Shown piece after piece: positions 7,138 through 17,755 of a stretch of DNA of 64,000 bases. Origin of the DNA: DATFRY01 sp035489015 (GTDB lineage Bacteria > Myxococcota_A > Polyangia > Haliangiales > Haliangiaceae). The stretch lies in assembly GCA_035489015.1 (NCBI GenBank), contig DATHKR010000149.1:24483-88482 (forward strand). The letters run 5' to 3'. The notes under the pieces are model-generated. The model was given only the letters and a program-made list of their open reading frames with translations. It was not told the DNA's origin and did not search any database. Within the stretch, counting starts at the first letter, position 1. Every line of letters begins with the position of its first letter. The translations under genes and the position numbers were made by a program.

Positions 7138-8502
7138 TCAGTTCGCCGCGGCGGTCTTGCCAGCGCCGCGCCGCGCCGCGTTCGCCTGCTCGAGCTTCTC
7201 GGCGAACTCCTTGGGGCCGATGAGCCCGTGGACGCGCACCAGCACCCGCTGATCCGCGTCGAGCAGGATCACCTCGGGCATCGTGCTCTGCTCGTACTTC
7301 CTCTTGCGCGCGTCGTTGCGCTCGTTGTCGTCGGTCACGTCGAACTTGAGGGGCACGTAGGAGTCGACGATCTGCTGGAACACCGCCGGTGCGGCGAAGG
7401 TCTTCACCTCCAGCTCCTTGCACGGCACGCACCAGGTGGCCGAGAAGTCGATCATCACGCCCTTGCCCTCGGCGCGCGCCTGCGCGAACGCCGGGGCCTC
7501 GTCGTAGTGCCACGGCAGGGTCCGGTCGGCGGTGAGCGCCCAGCTGATCGCGCCGGTCACTCCCACCACGGTCAGGAGCACGCCGGCCGCCTTGCGCGAC
7601 CTCTCGCCCGCGCCGCCGTGGAACGACAGGTGCACCGCGCCGAGCGCCAGCCCGATCGCCATCACCACCAGCGCGCCGACGAGGAAGTAGATGCTCGAGC
7701 TGCCCAGGTGCTCGAGCGCCGGCACCAGCGGGCGCAGGAAGTAGATGCCGACCGCGAGGAGCGCGATGCCGCCCGCGCTCTTGATCCACTCCATCCACCG
7801 CCCGCTCTTGGGCAGCGACACCGAGGTGGCCGCGATGACCCAGAAGAGGACGCCCATTCCGAGCGCGAAGGTGAACAGGAGCGTGCCGCCGACCACGGGC
7901 CGCCCGGTCATCGCCACCCAGCCGAGCAGGCCGGCCAGGAACGGGCCGGTGCACGGCGCCGCGGTGAAGCCGCCGACCATGCCCATCGTGAACGCGCCGG
8001 TGTAGCCGCGCCCGCCCACCCGGGCCAGCCGCTGCTGCAGCCCGCTCGGCAAGTTGAGCTCGAACGCGCCGAACATCGACGCCGCCAGCACGGCGTAGAG
8101 GATCACCATCGGGATGACCACGGCCGGCCGGGCCAGGAGCTGGCCCTGGTCGCCCGCCTTGCCGAGCAGCGCGAACACCAGGCCGAGCGCCGCGTAGATG
8201 AGGCCCATGCCGAGCACGTACGCGCTCGCCAGCGCAAAGGCGCGCCGCCGGGTGACCGCCTCGTCGCGCGCGCCGAACACGCCGACGACGATCGGGATCA
8301 TCGGATAGACGCACGGGGTCAGCGACGCCATGACGCCGAGCCCGAAGCACGACAGGTACATGAGGAGGTAGCCGCGGTCGTCGAGCTGCTTCTGGAACTC
8401 CGCGCCCTTCTCGCCCGCTGCCCAGGCCACCTGGGGCGCGAACAAGACGACGATGACGACGGCCAGTGCTCCACCGGCGACGAGGACCCTGCGCATGCGC
8501 AT
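7138..8502 (-). CDS. dsbD: DsbD-like thiol:disulfide interchange protein (no N-terminal nDsbD domain)
   Basis: 454 residues. A signal peptide or first helix is followed by the CcdA-type transmembrane core with its redox Cys pair (SLTPCVYPMIP and TAAPCTGPFL) and about eight helices. A C-terminal periplasmic thioredoxin domain (from about 345) carries the active site ATWCVPCKELE. It transfers electrons from cytoplasmic thioredoxin to periplasmic thiols. E. coli DsbD also has an N-terminal immunoglobulin-like domain that is missing here, so this form must pass electrons directly to other partners. The start is only 30 bp from the divergent hisC start. It is convergent with the zinc-ribbon gene, 18 bp away. 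Confidence 0.88.
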   Translation of the reverse strand: MRMRRVLVAGGALAVVIVVLFAPQVAWAAGEKGAEFQKQLDDRGYLLMYLSCFGLGVMASLTPCVYPMIPIVVGVFGARDEAVTRRRAFALASAYVLGMGLIYAALGLVFALLGKAGDQGQLLARPAVVIPMVILYAVLAASMFGAFELNLPSGLQQRLARVGGRGYTGAFTMGMVGGFTAAPCTGPFLAGLLGWVAMTGRPVVGGTLLFTFALGMGVLFWVIAATSVSLPKSGRWMEWIKSAGGIALLAVGIYFLRPLVPALEHLGSSSIYFLVGALVVMAIGLALGAVHLSFHGGAGERSRKAAGVLLTVVGVTGAISWALTADRTLPWHYDEAPAFAQARAEGKGVMIDFSATWCVPCKELEVKTFAAPAVFQQIVDSYVPLKFDVTDDNERNDARKRKYEQSTMPEVILLDADQRVLVRVHGLIGPKEFAEKLEQANAARRGAGKTAAAN

Positions 8503-8512
8503 GAGGCGTCAA

Positions 8513-8518
8513 TATAGT
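8513..8518 (+). promoter_or_regulatory. Candidate -10 TATAGT in the 30-bp hisC/dsbD divergent gap
   Basis: AATATAGTAGA is the only A/T-rich stretch between the divergent starts at 8502 and 8533. TATAGT reads toward hisC (14 nt before its ATG) and TACTAT reads toward dsbD, so one element may serve both genes. No clear -35 is present. Confidence 0.35.
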
Positions 8519-8532
8519 AGAGTTCCGCGCCG

Positions 8533-9681
8533 ATGGCCCGCGATCAGGATCAAACGCCCGATCTCCGGGGCTTGCATGGGCCGTTCGAGGTACCCGAGCA
8601 CGTCGAGCGTCTCGAGCCGTACCAGCCTGGCAAGCCGATCGAGGAGCTCGAGCGCGAGCTCGGCATCGCCGGCGCGGTCAAGATGGCGTCGAACGAGAAT
8701 CCACTCGGGCCGTCGCCGCGCGCCATGGACGCCGCTCGCCGGGCGCTGTCCGACTCGTACCTCTATCCGGACGCGACCTGCTTCGCGCTCCGCCGCGCGC
8801 TCGCCGATCGCCTCGAGGTCGATCCGGACGAGATCGTGGTGGGCGGCGGATCCAACGAGCTCATCTACCTGGCGGTCCGCACCTTCTGCACGCCGGGCTC
8901 CGACACCGTCGTCACCCACCGGCACGCGTTCGTCAGCTACGTCCTGTCGGCGCGCACCCAGGGGGTCGACGTCATCGAGACGCCGGTCGGCCCCGACCTC
9001 CGCTGCGACGTCGACGCGCTGTGCGCCGCCTTCACCCCGCGCACGCGGATCGTCTTCATCGCCAACCCGAACAACCCGACCGGCGCGCACCTCACCCGCG
9101 CCGAGCTGGAGCAGATCTTCGAGCGTGCCCCGGCCCGCGCGCTGGTCATCGTCGACGAGGCCTATCACGAGTACGCCGCCGCGCTCGACCCGGACTACGC
9201 CGCGTCGCTGCCGTACCGCTCGGCGCGCCCGGCGGTGGTCGTCCTCCGCACGTTCTCCAAGATCTACGGCCTGGCCGGCCTCCGCATCGGATACGCGCTG
9301 TGCGACCGGCGCGCCGCCCGCCGCATCAACCAGGCCCGCCGCCCGTTCAACGTCGGCAGCGTCGCCCAGGCCGCGGCGGTCGCCGCGCTCGACGACGAGG
9401 CTCACCTCGCTCGCACCTGCGAGGCCGCCCGCGACGGGCTGGCCGCGCTCGCCCGCGGCTTCGCCGGTCTCGGCCTCACCGTGCTGCCGTCGCTGGGCAA
9501 CTTCGTCCTCCTCGGTCTGGGGCGCGACGCGGACGCGGTGTACCGGGGCCTGCTCCAGCGCGGAATCATCACCCGCCCGATGGCGGCGTGGGGGCTGCCG
9601 CAGCACCTGCGCGTGTCGCTGGCCATGCCGCCCGACATCGCGCGCGCGGTCGAGGCGATGAGCGCCGTGCTGCGGGCATGA
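8533..9681 (+). CDS. hisC: Histidinol-phosphate aminotransferase
   Basis: PLP-dependent aminotransferase (fold type I) converting imidazole-acetol phosphate to histidinol phosphate in histidine synthesis. 382 residues, typical length. Visible motifs are the substrate loop ASNENPLGPSP, GGGSNELI, ANPNNPTG, VDEAYHEY and the PLP-lysine block TFSKIYGLAGLRIGYAL, followed by the Arg-containing LRVSLAMP at the C-terminus. The stop TGA overlaps the next ATG (ATGA), coupling it to a lipoprotein and then to aroA. The HisC family also includes aromatic aminotransferases, and linkage to aroA would fit an aromatic amino-acid role, so substrate specificity is less certain than the family. Confidence 0.88.
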   Translation: MARDQDQTPDLRGLHGPFEVPEHVERLEPYQPGKPIEELERELGIAGAVKMASNENPLGPSPRAMDAARRALSDSYLYPDATCFALRRALADRLEVDPDEIVVGGGSNELIYLAVRTFCTPGSDTVVTHRHAFVSYVLSARTQGVDVIETPVGPDLRCDVDALCAAFTPRTRIVFIANPNNPTGAHLTRAELEQIFERAPARALVIVDEAYHEYAAALDPDYAASLPYRSARPAVVVLRTFSKIYGLAGLRIGYALCDRRAARRINQARRPFNVGSVAQAAAVAALDDEAHLARTCEAARDGLAALARGFAGLGLTVLPSLGNFVLLGLGRDADAVYRGLLQRGIITRPMAAWGLPQHLRVSLAMPPDIARAVEAMSAVLRA

Positions 9682-10571
9682 ACCGGATCGCGCTGGTCGC
9701 CGTCATGGCCGCGCTCGGCTGCGGCCGCGGCAAGTCGGAGGTCCGCGCGCCCGAGGTGACCGTCCCCGAGCGCCCGGTCACCGCCGGTGATCGCATCCTG
9801 GCGCTCGCCCCTGGCGGAGCCGACGCGGTGCTCGAGGTGGACCTCGCTCGCCTGCGCGACAACGCCGCGGTCGGCGGGCTGGTCCGCGCGATCACCGCCA
9901 GCGAGCTGGCCGTGCCGGATCTCATCGCCGCGGCCGACCTCCTGGTCTTTTGCTCCTACCGGGTCGGCGAGGCCGACGCAGGGCAGGTCGTGTTCGCCGC
10001 CGGCGGCGAGGTCGAGCGGCTGCCCGGCGCGCGCCTGCTCGACAAGGGCCTGGTCGCGATCGGGCCGCCCGCGTTGCTCGACCGGGTCGATCTGGTCCGG
10101 GCCGGCGCGCAGCCGTCGCTGGCCGCCGATCGCGCGCTGCTGCGCGTCCGCGCCCTGGCGATGCCGGAGCGGGCGACCGGCGCGGCGCTGCGCATGGCGG
10201 CGCGGCTCGGCTTCGAGGGCCGACTGTCGCTCGCCCGCCGCCTCGAGCTCGAAGCGGTCCCGGCCTGGTTGTCGGTGTGGGTCGACGTGGCCGACGATCT
10301 GGCCGCGGTGGCGCTGCTCGGCGGCGACGGCGCCGGCGAGGCGCAGGACCTGGCCGCCGCGGTGGTGCGGGTGCGCAAGCGCCTGGCCCGCAGCGCCCCG
10401 ACCACCCGGCTCGGCCTGCGCCCGACGGTGGCCGCCACCAAGATCGAGGTGACCGGCAACGACGTGCGGGTGGTGCTGGTGGTCGGCCCGCGCCGGCTGG
10501 GCCAGCTGGTCGAGCACGTGATGGCGCGGCTGGCCGCGCCGGCCGCTGCAAGGGAGGGAGGGGGATCATGA
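9678..10571 (+). CDS. Putative lipoprotein of unknown function between hisC and aroA
   Basis: 297 residues. The ATG at 9678 overlaps the hisC stop by 4 bp and gives a lipoprotein signal (MNRIALVAVMAALGCG, Cys at residue 15). The mature part is Ala/Leu/Val-rich with alternating strands and helices (DAVLEVDLARLRDNAAVGGL, LSVWVDVADDLAAVALLGGD), suggesting a small folded periplasmic domain of the kind seen in myxobacterial lipoproteins of unknown function. Its stop overlaps the aroA ATG by 4 bp, so it is translationally locked between two amino-acid biosynthesis genes although it has no visible enzymatic motif. No function is claimed. Confidence 0.75.
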   Translation: MNRIALVAVMAALGCGRGKSEVRAPEVTVPERPVTAGDRILALAPGGADAVLEVDLARLRDNAAVGGLVRAITASELAVPDLIAAADLLVFCSYRVGEADAGQVVFAAGGEVERLPGARLLDKGLVAIGPPALLDRVDLVRAGAQPSLAADRALLRVRALAMPERATGAALRMAARLGFEGRLSLARRLELEAVPAWLSVWVDVADDLAAVALLGGDGAGEAQDLAAAVVRVRKRLARSAPTTRLGLRPTVAATKIEVTGNDVRVVLVVGPRRLGQLVEHVMARLAAPAAAREGGGS

Positions 10572-11941
10572 CCGCGTTTCTCGTCGAGCCGATCGATCAT
10601 CCACCGTCGGGGGCGCGCCTCGAGGTGCCCGGCGACAAGTCGATCGGTCACCGCTCGCTTCTGTTCGGCGCCCTGTGCGACGGCGTGGTCGAGGTGAGCG
10701 GCCTGTCGGGCGGACAGGACAACGCGCGCACCCGCGCCGCGGTCGACGCGATGGGCGCGCGGGTCGACGAGCTCGGCCCCGGCCGCGTGCGCGTGCACGG
10801 CGTCGGCGTCGACGGCCTGCGCGCGCCGTCCGCCGACCTGGACTGCGGCAACTCCGGCACCAGCATGCGCCTCCTGTGCGGCCTGCTGGCCGGCCAGCGC
10901 TTCACCACCCGCCTGACCGGCGACCCGTCGCTGAGCGGGCGGCCGATGCGGCGGGTGGCCGAGCCGCTCGCGCAGATGGGCGCGCGGGTCGACGGAGCCA
11001 GCCGCGAGGGCCGGCCCGGCGAGATCTACCCGCCGCTCACGGTGCACGGCGTCGCCGGCGCGCTGCGCGGCATCGACATCTCGCTCGCGGTCGCCTCCGC
11101 CCAGGTGAAGAGCGCCATCCTGCTCGCCGGCCTGTACGCCGACGGCGCCGTGCGCGTGCGCGAGCCGGGCCCGTCTCGCGATCACACCGAGCGCATGCTC
11201 GCCCACCTCGGCGCGCCGCTCGAGGTCCTGTCCGACGGCCAGGTCGTGCTCGACGTGCGCGGGTGGGACCGCCGCCTCGCCACCGACGCGCTCGCGGTGC
11301 CGGGCGATCCGTCGTCGTCGGCGTTCCTGGTGGTCGCGGCGCTGGTGTCCGGCGCCGTGGAGGTCGAGGTCGCCGGTGTGTGCATGAATCCCACGCGGAC
11401 CGGGTTCCTCGACGTGCTGGTCGAGCTGGGCGCCACGGTCGCGCGTCACCGCGAGCGCGAGGTCGGCGGTGAGCCGGTCGCCGACCTCGTCATCTCGGCG
11501 GCGACGAGCGGGTGGGACGGACTCCACGGTGCGGTGATGGCCGGCGCCACCACGGTCCGATCGATCGACGAGATCCCGATCCTCGCGGTCCTGGCCGCGC
11601 GGGCGGCCGGCACGACCGAGTTCCGCGACGCCGCCGAGCTGCGGGTCAAGGAGTCCGATCGCATCGCGACCACCTGCGCCATGCTGCGCGCGTTCGGCGT
11701 GGACGTCGAGGAGCAGCCGAGCGGCCTGTCGGTCAGCGGCCGCCCCGGCCAGCGCCTGCGCGCGGCCCGCATCGACTCCGCCGGCGATCATCGAATCGCC
11801 ATGGCGGCGACGGTGGCCGCGCTCGCCGCCGATGGTCCGTCACGGATCGACGACGTCGACAACGTGGCGACCTCGTACCCCGGCTTCGCCGACGCGCTGA
11901 ACCGCCTGGCCGGCCGCGCCGTGTGCACCGCCGCGGGGTGA
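10568..11941 (+). CDS. aroA: 3-phosphoshikimate 1-carboxyvinyltransferase (EPSP synthase)
   Basis: 457 residues. It joins PEP to shikimate-3-phosphate, the sixth step of the chorismate pathway. Conserved blocks in order are VPGDKSIGHRSLL (Lys and Ser of the S3P site; the usual second Ser of KS.S is Gly), DCGNSGTSMRLLCGLLAG, LTGDPSLSGRPM, the Gln of ASAQVKSAILLAGLYA, PGDPSSSAFL, DEIPILAV, ELRVKESDRI and GDHRIAMA. This is the DCGNSGT type common outside enterobacteria. The start ATG is coupled to the preceding lipoprotein gene by an ATGA overlap. Confidence 0.95.
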   Translation: MTAFLVEPIDHPPSGARLEVPGDKSIGHRSLLFGALCDGVVEVSGLSGGQDNARTRAAVDAMGARVDELGPGRVRVHGVGVDGLRAPSADLDCGNSGTSMRLLCGLLAGQRFTTRLTGDPSLSGRPMRRVAEPLAQMGARVDGASREGRPGEIYPPLTVHGVAGALRGIDISLAVASAQVKSAILLAGLYADGAVRVREPGPSRDHTERMLAHLGAPLEVLSDGQVVLDVRGWDRRLATDALAVPGDPSSSAFLVVAALVSGAVEVEVAGVCMNPTRTGFLDVLVELGATVARHREREVGGEPVADLVISAATSGWDGLHGAVMAGATTVRSIDEIPILAVLAARAAGTTEFRDAAELRVKESDRIATTCAMLRAFGVDVEEQPSGLSVSGRPGQRLRAARIDSAGDHRIAMAATVAALAADGPSRIDDVDNVATSYPGFADALNRLAGRAVCTAAG

Positions 11942-11980
11942 TGTCGCTTTCTTGCGCTGACGCGGCGCTCCATTGAACGC

Positions 11981-12640
11981 GTGTCGCCAGCTCGTCAACT
12001 GACCTTCCGACCTGGAAGGGCATATTCTTTGTACGAGGTGGCACGAAAGACAGGCAGCGGCGAGACGCCCAGCCAGCCAGCGACACAGGAGCTGGACGAG
12101 GCGGAGCTCGTGCGGGGCTGCCAGACCGGCGATCGTCCCTCGCAGGACGAGTTCTATCGCCGCTTCCGCCGCCAGGTCGCCGCCAACCTGTACCGCGTGC
12201 TCGGCCAGCGGGTCGACCTCGACGATCTGGTCCAGGACGTCTTCATCATCGCGTTCCGCGGCCTGTCGCGCTTTCGCGGCGACGCGCGCCTGTCGACCTG
12301 GCTGTACCGCATCTGCGTCAACGTCGCGCTCGGCCGCATCCGCAGCAAGGCCCGCCGCCCGCCTCCGGTGCTCATGGTCAACCCGGTGGCCGACGAGGTC
12401 GAGAGCTCGCCGCCCAGCCCGGAGCAGGCGCTGCGCCAGAAGCAGGACCGCGAGCGGGTCTATCGCGCGCTCGAGGCGATGCAGCCCAAGAAGCGCATCG
12501 TGCTCTACCTGCACGAGATCGAGGGCCTCGACCTGAAGGACATCGCCTACATCGTCGAGGCGCATCCGGTCACCGTGCGGACGCGCCTGTTCTACGCCCG
12601 GCGCGATTTCTACCGCCTGATCGCCGAGGACGGCGAGTGA
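11981..12640 (+). CDS. ECF RNA polymerase sigma factor
   Basis: 219 residues. Region 2 (LVRGCQTGD...LDDLVQDVFIIAFRGLSRFRG..RLSTWLYRI) and region 4 (RVYRALEAMQPKKRIVLYLHEIEGLDLKDIAYIV) are both clear. The two-gene unit with the following FecR/zinc-finger protein indicates an anti-sigma-controlled envelope or stress regulon. The stop overlaps the next start (GTGA). The start is uncertain: the GTG at 11981 has no Shine-Dalgarno sequence, whereas the in-frame TTG at 12029 is preceded at 8-nt spacing by GGAAGGG (12014-12020), which itself lies in a hairpin. The N-terminal ~40 residues before region 2 are not conserved. Confidence 0.88.
   Translation: MSPARQLTFRPGRAYSLYEVARKTGSGETPSQPATQELDEAELVRGCQTGDRPSQDEFYRRFRRQVAANLYRVLGQRVDLDDLVQDVFIIAFRGLSRFRGDARLSTWLYRICVNVALGRIRSKARRPPPVLMVNPVADEVESSPPSPEQALRQKQDRERVYRALEAMQPKKRIVLYLHEIEGLDLKDIAYIVEAHPVTVRTRLFYARRDFYRLIAEDGE
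12003..12019 (+). promoter_or_regulatory. Hairpin sequestering a Shine-Dalgarno sequence
   Basis: CCTTCC (12003-12008) and GGAAGG (12014-12019) pair around a 5-nt loop. The 3' arm is the only good Shine-Dalgarno sequence near the sigma gene and sits 9 nt before an in-frame TTG at 12029, so pairing would mask initiation there. Confidence 0.4.
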
Positions 12641-14247
12641 CCGCCGCGCGTCACGTCGCGCCCGAGCGGCTGATCGAGGTCGACGCCGGTCGGGCAAGCC
12701 CGCGCGAGACCGCCCGGGTCGATCGCCACGTCGCCGCCTGCGCGCGCTGCGCGGCGGCGCGCGAGCGGCTGGCCCGCGCCCGCGACGCGATGACCGACAT
12801 CGCCGCGCAGCAGCCGCCCGAGCTGGGCTGGGACCACATCGGAGCGCGCGTCTACTGGTCGACCTCGTCGGCGCGCCACCGGGCGCTGCGCGAGGCGGAG
12901 CGGCCGTGGTGGCGAAGGCCGGCGGTCCTGGTCGTGGCGTCGGTCGGGCTGGCCGCGGCGACGACCGCCGCCCTGGCCCTGTGGCCCGCGGACCAGCGGC
13001 CCGGGGTCTCCGACGCCGCCGATCGCGCCGCGCCACCCCGCCCGCAGGCCCCCAAGGTCGTCGCCGGCTCGGCCACCGACCGGGCGCGCTCGATCCTTCG
13101 CGGCGTGGTCACCTTCGCCAGCGGCCAGGTCGCGCTCGACGGGACCGAGCCGCGCACCGACGGCGTCGAGCTCGGCGCGGTCCTGTCCAGCGAGGTGGAG
13201 ATGGGCGCGCGCCTGCGAACCGGCGAGGGACGCCTGGTGATCCAGTTCGGCCAGGCCAGCGGCTTCGCGCTCGGCCCGCACTCGTCGGTGACGGTCGGAA
13301 GCTTCGACGACCGCGCGGTCGAGCTGGTGGTGTACGAGGGCGCGGTCGAGGTCGAGCTCTCCCACCGGCGCGCCGACCAGACCTTCGTGGTGGTGGCCGG
13401 TCATCACCGCGTCTCGGTGGTCGGCACCGCGTTCCAGGTCGCCCACCGGGCCGGCCAGGTCGACGTGGAATGCGCGCGCGGCCGCGTGATGGTCAGCGAC
13501 GGGGCCAGCGAGGTGCCGGTGTCGGCCGGCGAGCAGCTGAAGGTGCTCGAGGAGGCGGTCCTGGCCCGCGCCCTGCGCCAGACGGTCGATCCACGCCGCC
13601 TCGCCGCGCTCGAGCGAAGCCTGGCCCGGCCGCTGCTGCCGGCCTGGACCGCGTCGCCCGCGCTGCTGGACACCAGCTCCACCGTCGAGCTGGCTGCGCC
13701 GGCCGGGCGCGCCGTGCGAGTCGACGGCGTCGAGGTCGGGGTCGGCACGTTCGCCCTGCGCGTCATGTCGGGTCGCCATCACCTCCAGGTGTCGAACGGC
13801 GCCGGCGGCTTCGGCCACGGCGCGTGGATCGACGCCGAGCCGCGCGCTCGCCATCGCGCGCGCGCCGGCCTCGACGGCGTCGTGCGTCTGCTCCGGTCCG
13901 GCACCGACGGCATCGCCGCGGGCGGACGCTCGCTCGAAGCCATGCGCGCGGGCGAGCCGGCTGCGGCGGCGCGCGCCCGCCGACTGCGCCGGCGTCAGCT
14001 CACCGCGGCGCTCGGCGGCAGCGCCCGCGCGCGCCAGTGCATGGTGCCGCTCGAGAAGCGCGACCTGGTGTCCGGCTCGAACGTTCTGTTCGACATCGGC
14101 TTCAATGCCGACGGCAGCCAGGGCCATCTGAACGTCATACGAAGCAACGTCCCGCCGGATGTCGAGCGCTGCCTGCGCGCGGTCGTGGACGAGGTCCAGC
14201 TGCCCGACGGACCGGCCGCGACCGTTCGCTTCGAGCTGGCTTTCTAG
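12637..14247 (+). CDS. Anti-sigma factor: zinc-finger-like N-terminus, TM helix and FecR domain
   Basis: 536 residues. The N-terminus has the anti-sigma HxxxCxxC pattern (VDRHVAACARCAAA, about residues 28-41), followed by a transmembrane helix (about 88-108, VLVVASVGLAAATTAALAL). A FecR-type periplasmic domain follows (GAVLSSEVEMGARLRTGEGRL..., SVTVGSF, VVAGHHRVSVVGTAFQV). The C-terminal ~150 residues include a Cys pair (RARQCMVPL and DVERCLRAVV) and resemble the TonB/AglO-like tail of myxobacterial regulatory proteins; their role is unknown. The GTG start overlaps the sigma-factor stop, the classic arrangement for a sigma/anti-sigma pair. Confidence 0.8.
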   Translation: MTAARHVAPERLIEVDAGRASPRETARVDRHVAACARCAAARERLARARDAMTDIAAQQPPELGWDHIGARVYWSTSSARHRALREAERPWWRRPAVLVVASVGLAAATTAALALWPADQRPGVSDAADRAAPPRPQAPKVVAGSATDRARSILRGVVTFASGQVALDGTEPRTDGVELGAVLSSEVEMGARLRTGEGRLVIQFGQASGFALGPHSSVTVGSFDDRAVELVVYEGAVEVELSHRRADQTFVVVAGHHRVSVVGTAFQVAHRAGQVDVECARGRVMVSDGASEVPVSAGEQLKVLEEAVLARALRQTVDPRRLAALERSLARPLLPAWTASPALLDTSSTVELAAPAGRAVRVDGVEVGVGTFALRVMSGRHHLQVSNGAGGFGHGAWIDAEPRARHRARAGLDGVVRLLRSGTDGIAAGGRSLEAMRAGEPAAAARARRLRRRQLTAALGGSARARQCMVPLEKRDLVSGSNVLFDIGFNADGSQGHLNVIRSNVPPDVERCLRAVVDEVQLPDGPAATVRFELAF

Positions 14248-14398
14248 CCAGCACGCTCTGCCCACATCGCACCCGCTCGCCGCTCATCGCAGGACACGCC
14301 GAACGCTCCGCGCGATCCAGTGCACCCCGGTGTTCTGCAGCGCGACTGGAATGCACACGATTGGGGTGCCCGACGCGTGAGTGGGGGGTAATTTTCGG

Positions 14399-14426
14399 TT
14401 GTTCGCAGACACGTGCGGCTGATAAC
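14399..14426 (+). promoter_or_regulatory. Candidate promoter TTGTTC-N16-GATAAC upstream of PilZ gene
   Basis: TTGTTC (14399-14404) and GATAAC (14421-14426) are separated by 16 nt, inside a locally A/T-richer stretch, about 53 nt upstream of the PilZ-protein start. The rest of 14248-14398 holds only a short GCACCCC/GGGGTGC inverted repeat (14322-14328 and 14363-14369). Confidence 0.35.
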
Positions 14427-14479
14427 TTCAACAATTCGGTGGGGACTCGAAGCCGACGAGCAGTGGGAGGCGAGCTGAG

Positions 14480-15079
14480 GTGAAGGATCTCGAGGTTCGC
14501 TTCGAGACCGGCCGCGAGGTTCTCAACGCCTACTGGGGCTACCTGTCGGACGGCGGTCTCATCATCCCGGATCAGGGACATCTCGTGGTCGGCGATCCGG
14601 TCGCGCTGTGTGTCCGTATCGAGTCTTCGCGCGCAACCTATTCGCTGTGCGGCAGGGTCGTGCGGTGCGATGCCGCTGCAGGACGGGCAGTGATCGCGTT
14701 CAGTCCCGGCGAGCCGCAGGACATGCTCTTGACCGATGCGCTGGCGGACGCCGAGCACGTGCCAGCCCGCCGCGCCCGCCGCTTCCGGGTGAGGCTGGAG
14801 GCGCGCGTGCTCGATGCCTCGAGCGCGATCGATCCGGTCGAGGCGCAGCTGGTCGACCTCAGCGAGTACGGCTGCTGCTTCCGCATCGACGGGGAGGCGC
14901 AGGCCGATCTGCCAGTCGGGACCGCGGTCGAGATCGCGGCCGAGGAGTTCGCGATCGGCGGCCGCGTGGTGTGGATGCGTCACACCGAGCGCGGCGTCGC
15001 CTTCGTGGCCCAGGACGTCGCCTCCTCCAGCTCCGCGCTGGAGGGCGTCCGAGAGTTCCTGCGCCGCCTGGCCGCCTGA
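14480..15079 (+). CDS. Double PilZ-domain protein (putative c-di-GMP effector)
   Basis: 199 residues in two PilZ-like halves. The first (1-~90) keeps the beta-barrel pattern (GHLVVGDPVALCVRIESS, GRVVRCDAAAGRAVIAF) but lacks the c-di-GMP signature. The second has RRARRFRVRLEARV and DLSEYGCCFRI, the RxxxR and [DN]xSxxG motifs that bind c-di-GMP, followed by VVWMRHTERGVAFV. The GTG start at 14480 is supported by GGGAGGCGAG a few bases upstream. The gene stands alone and is convergent with the following Cys-rich protein gene. PilZ proteins typically translate c-di-GMP levels into motility or surface changes; the target here is unknown. Confidence 0.8.
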   Translation: MKDLEVRFETGREVLNAYWGYLSDGGLIIPDQGHLVVGDPVALCVRIESSRATYSLCGRVVRCDAAAGRAVIAFSPGEPQDMLLTDALADAEHVPARRARRFRVRLEARVLDASSAIDPVEAQLVDLSEYGCCFRIDGEAQADLPVGTAVEIAAEEFAIGGRVVWMRHTERGVAFVAQDVASSSSALEGVREFLRRLAA

Positions 15080-15115
15080 GCCCGCCCGGGGCCCGGACAG
15101 CGGGGGTGTCCTCGC

Positions 15116-15511
15116 TCAGAGCTGGCCGTGGTCCAGGCAGGTCGGCAAGTCGGCCGCGCGCCCGGCCGCCGCGCGCCCGCGCAGCTCGTCGCACGTCGCG
15201 GCCTCGATGCAGGCCAGCGCGCTCTCGAACTGCTCGTCCGGCAGGGCGCCGACCCGGGCCACGCACGCGGCCCAGTCGAAGCAGCAGCTCGGGTCCGCTT
15301 CCGGGTTGGCCACCGGGATGGCGCCGCACTGAGCGAGCCGCCAGCACGCGTCCTCGGCGCCGCTCAGCGCGGCCGGGCCGCACTCGGTCAGCGAGCCGCC
15401 GGCCTCGGCGCAGCGGTCATGCGAATCGACCGGCTTGGTGCCGTCGATGCCGCATGCCCAGCCCGCGCAGAGCAGGGCGGCGAACGTCGCCATCGCGGAG
15501 CGGCGACCCAT
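15116..15511 (-). CDS. Small Cys-rich secreted protein
   Basis: 131 residues from the ATG at 15511 (GTG/ATG-like extension to 15553 possible). The N-terminal signal RSAMATFAALLCAGWACG is followed by a mature domain with about ten Cys (CAEAGG, LTECGPA, CWRLAQCGAIP, SCCFDWAACV, CIEAATCDEL, TCLDHG). The spacing suggests several disulfides and export; the AGWAC end of the signal is only a weak lipobox. A TACACT hexamer lies 9 nt upstream. Similar small Cys-rich secreted proteins are frequent in myxobacteria, but I recognise no specific family. Confidence 0.55.
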   Translation of the reverse strand: MGRRSAMATFAALLCAGWACGIDGTKPVDSHDRCAEAGGSLTECGPAALSGAEDACWRLAQCGAIPVANPEADPSCCFDWAACVARVGALPDEQFESALACIEAATCDELRGRAAAGRAADLPTCLDHGQL

Positions 15512-15581
15512 TGCTGGCGCAGTGTACCACGCCGATCGACCGCGCCCAGTCACCCCGGCGAGGGCGGGAGCGCCCCGCCGC

Positions 15582-17687
<2,106 letters not shown>

Positions 17688-17755
17688 CGGGCAGCCCGCT
17701 CATACCACAGGCCGCCGTGCGCCCGCCTCGTACCCCCCGTCGATACGCGCGACAA

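Noticed and set aside
9956..11791. 611-codon minus-strand open frame opposite aroA
   Set aside because: Antisense shadow of the lipoprotein and aroA.
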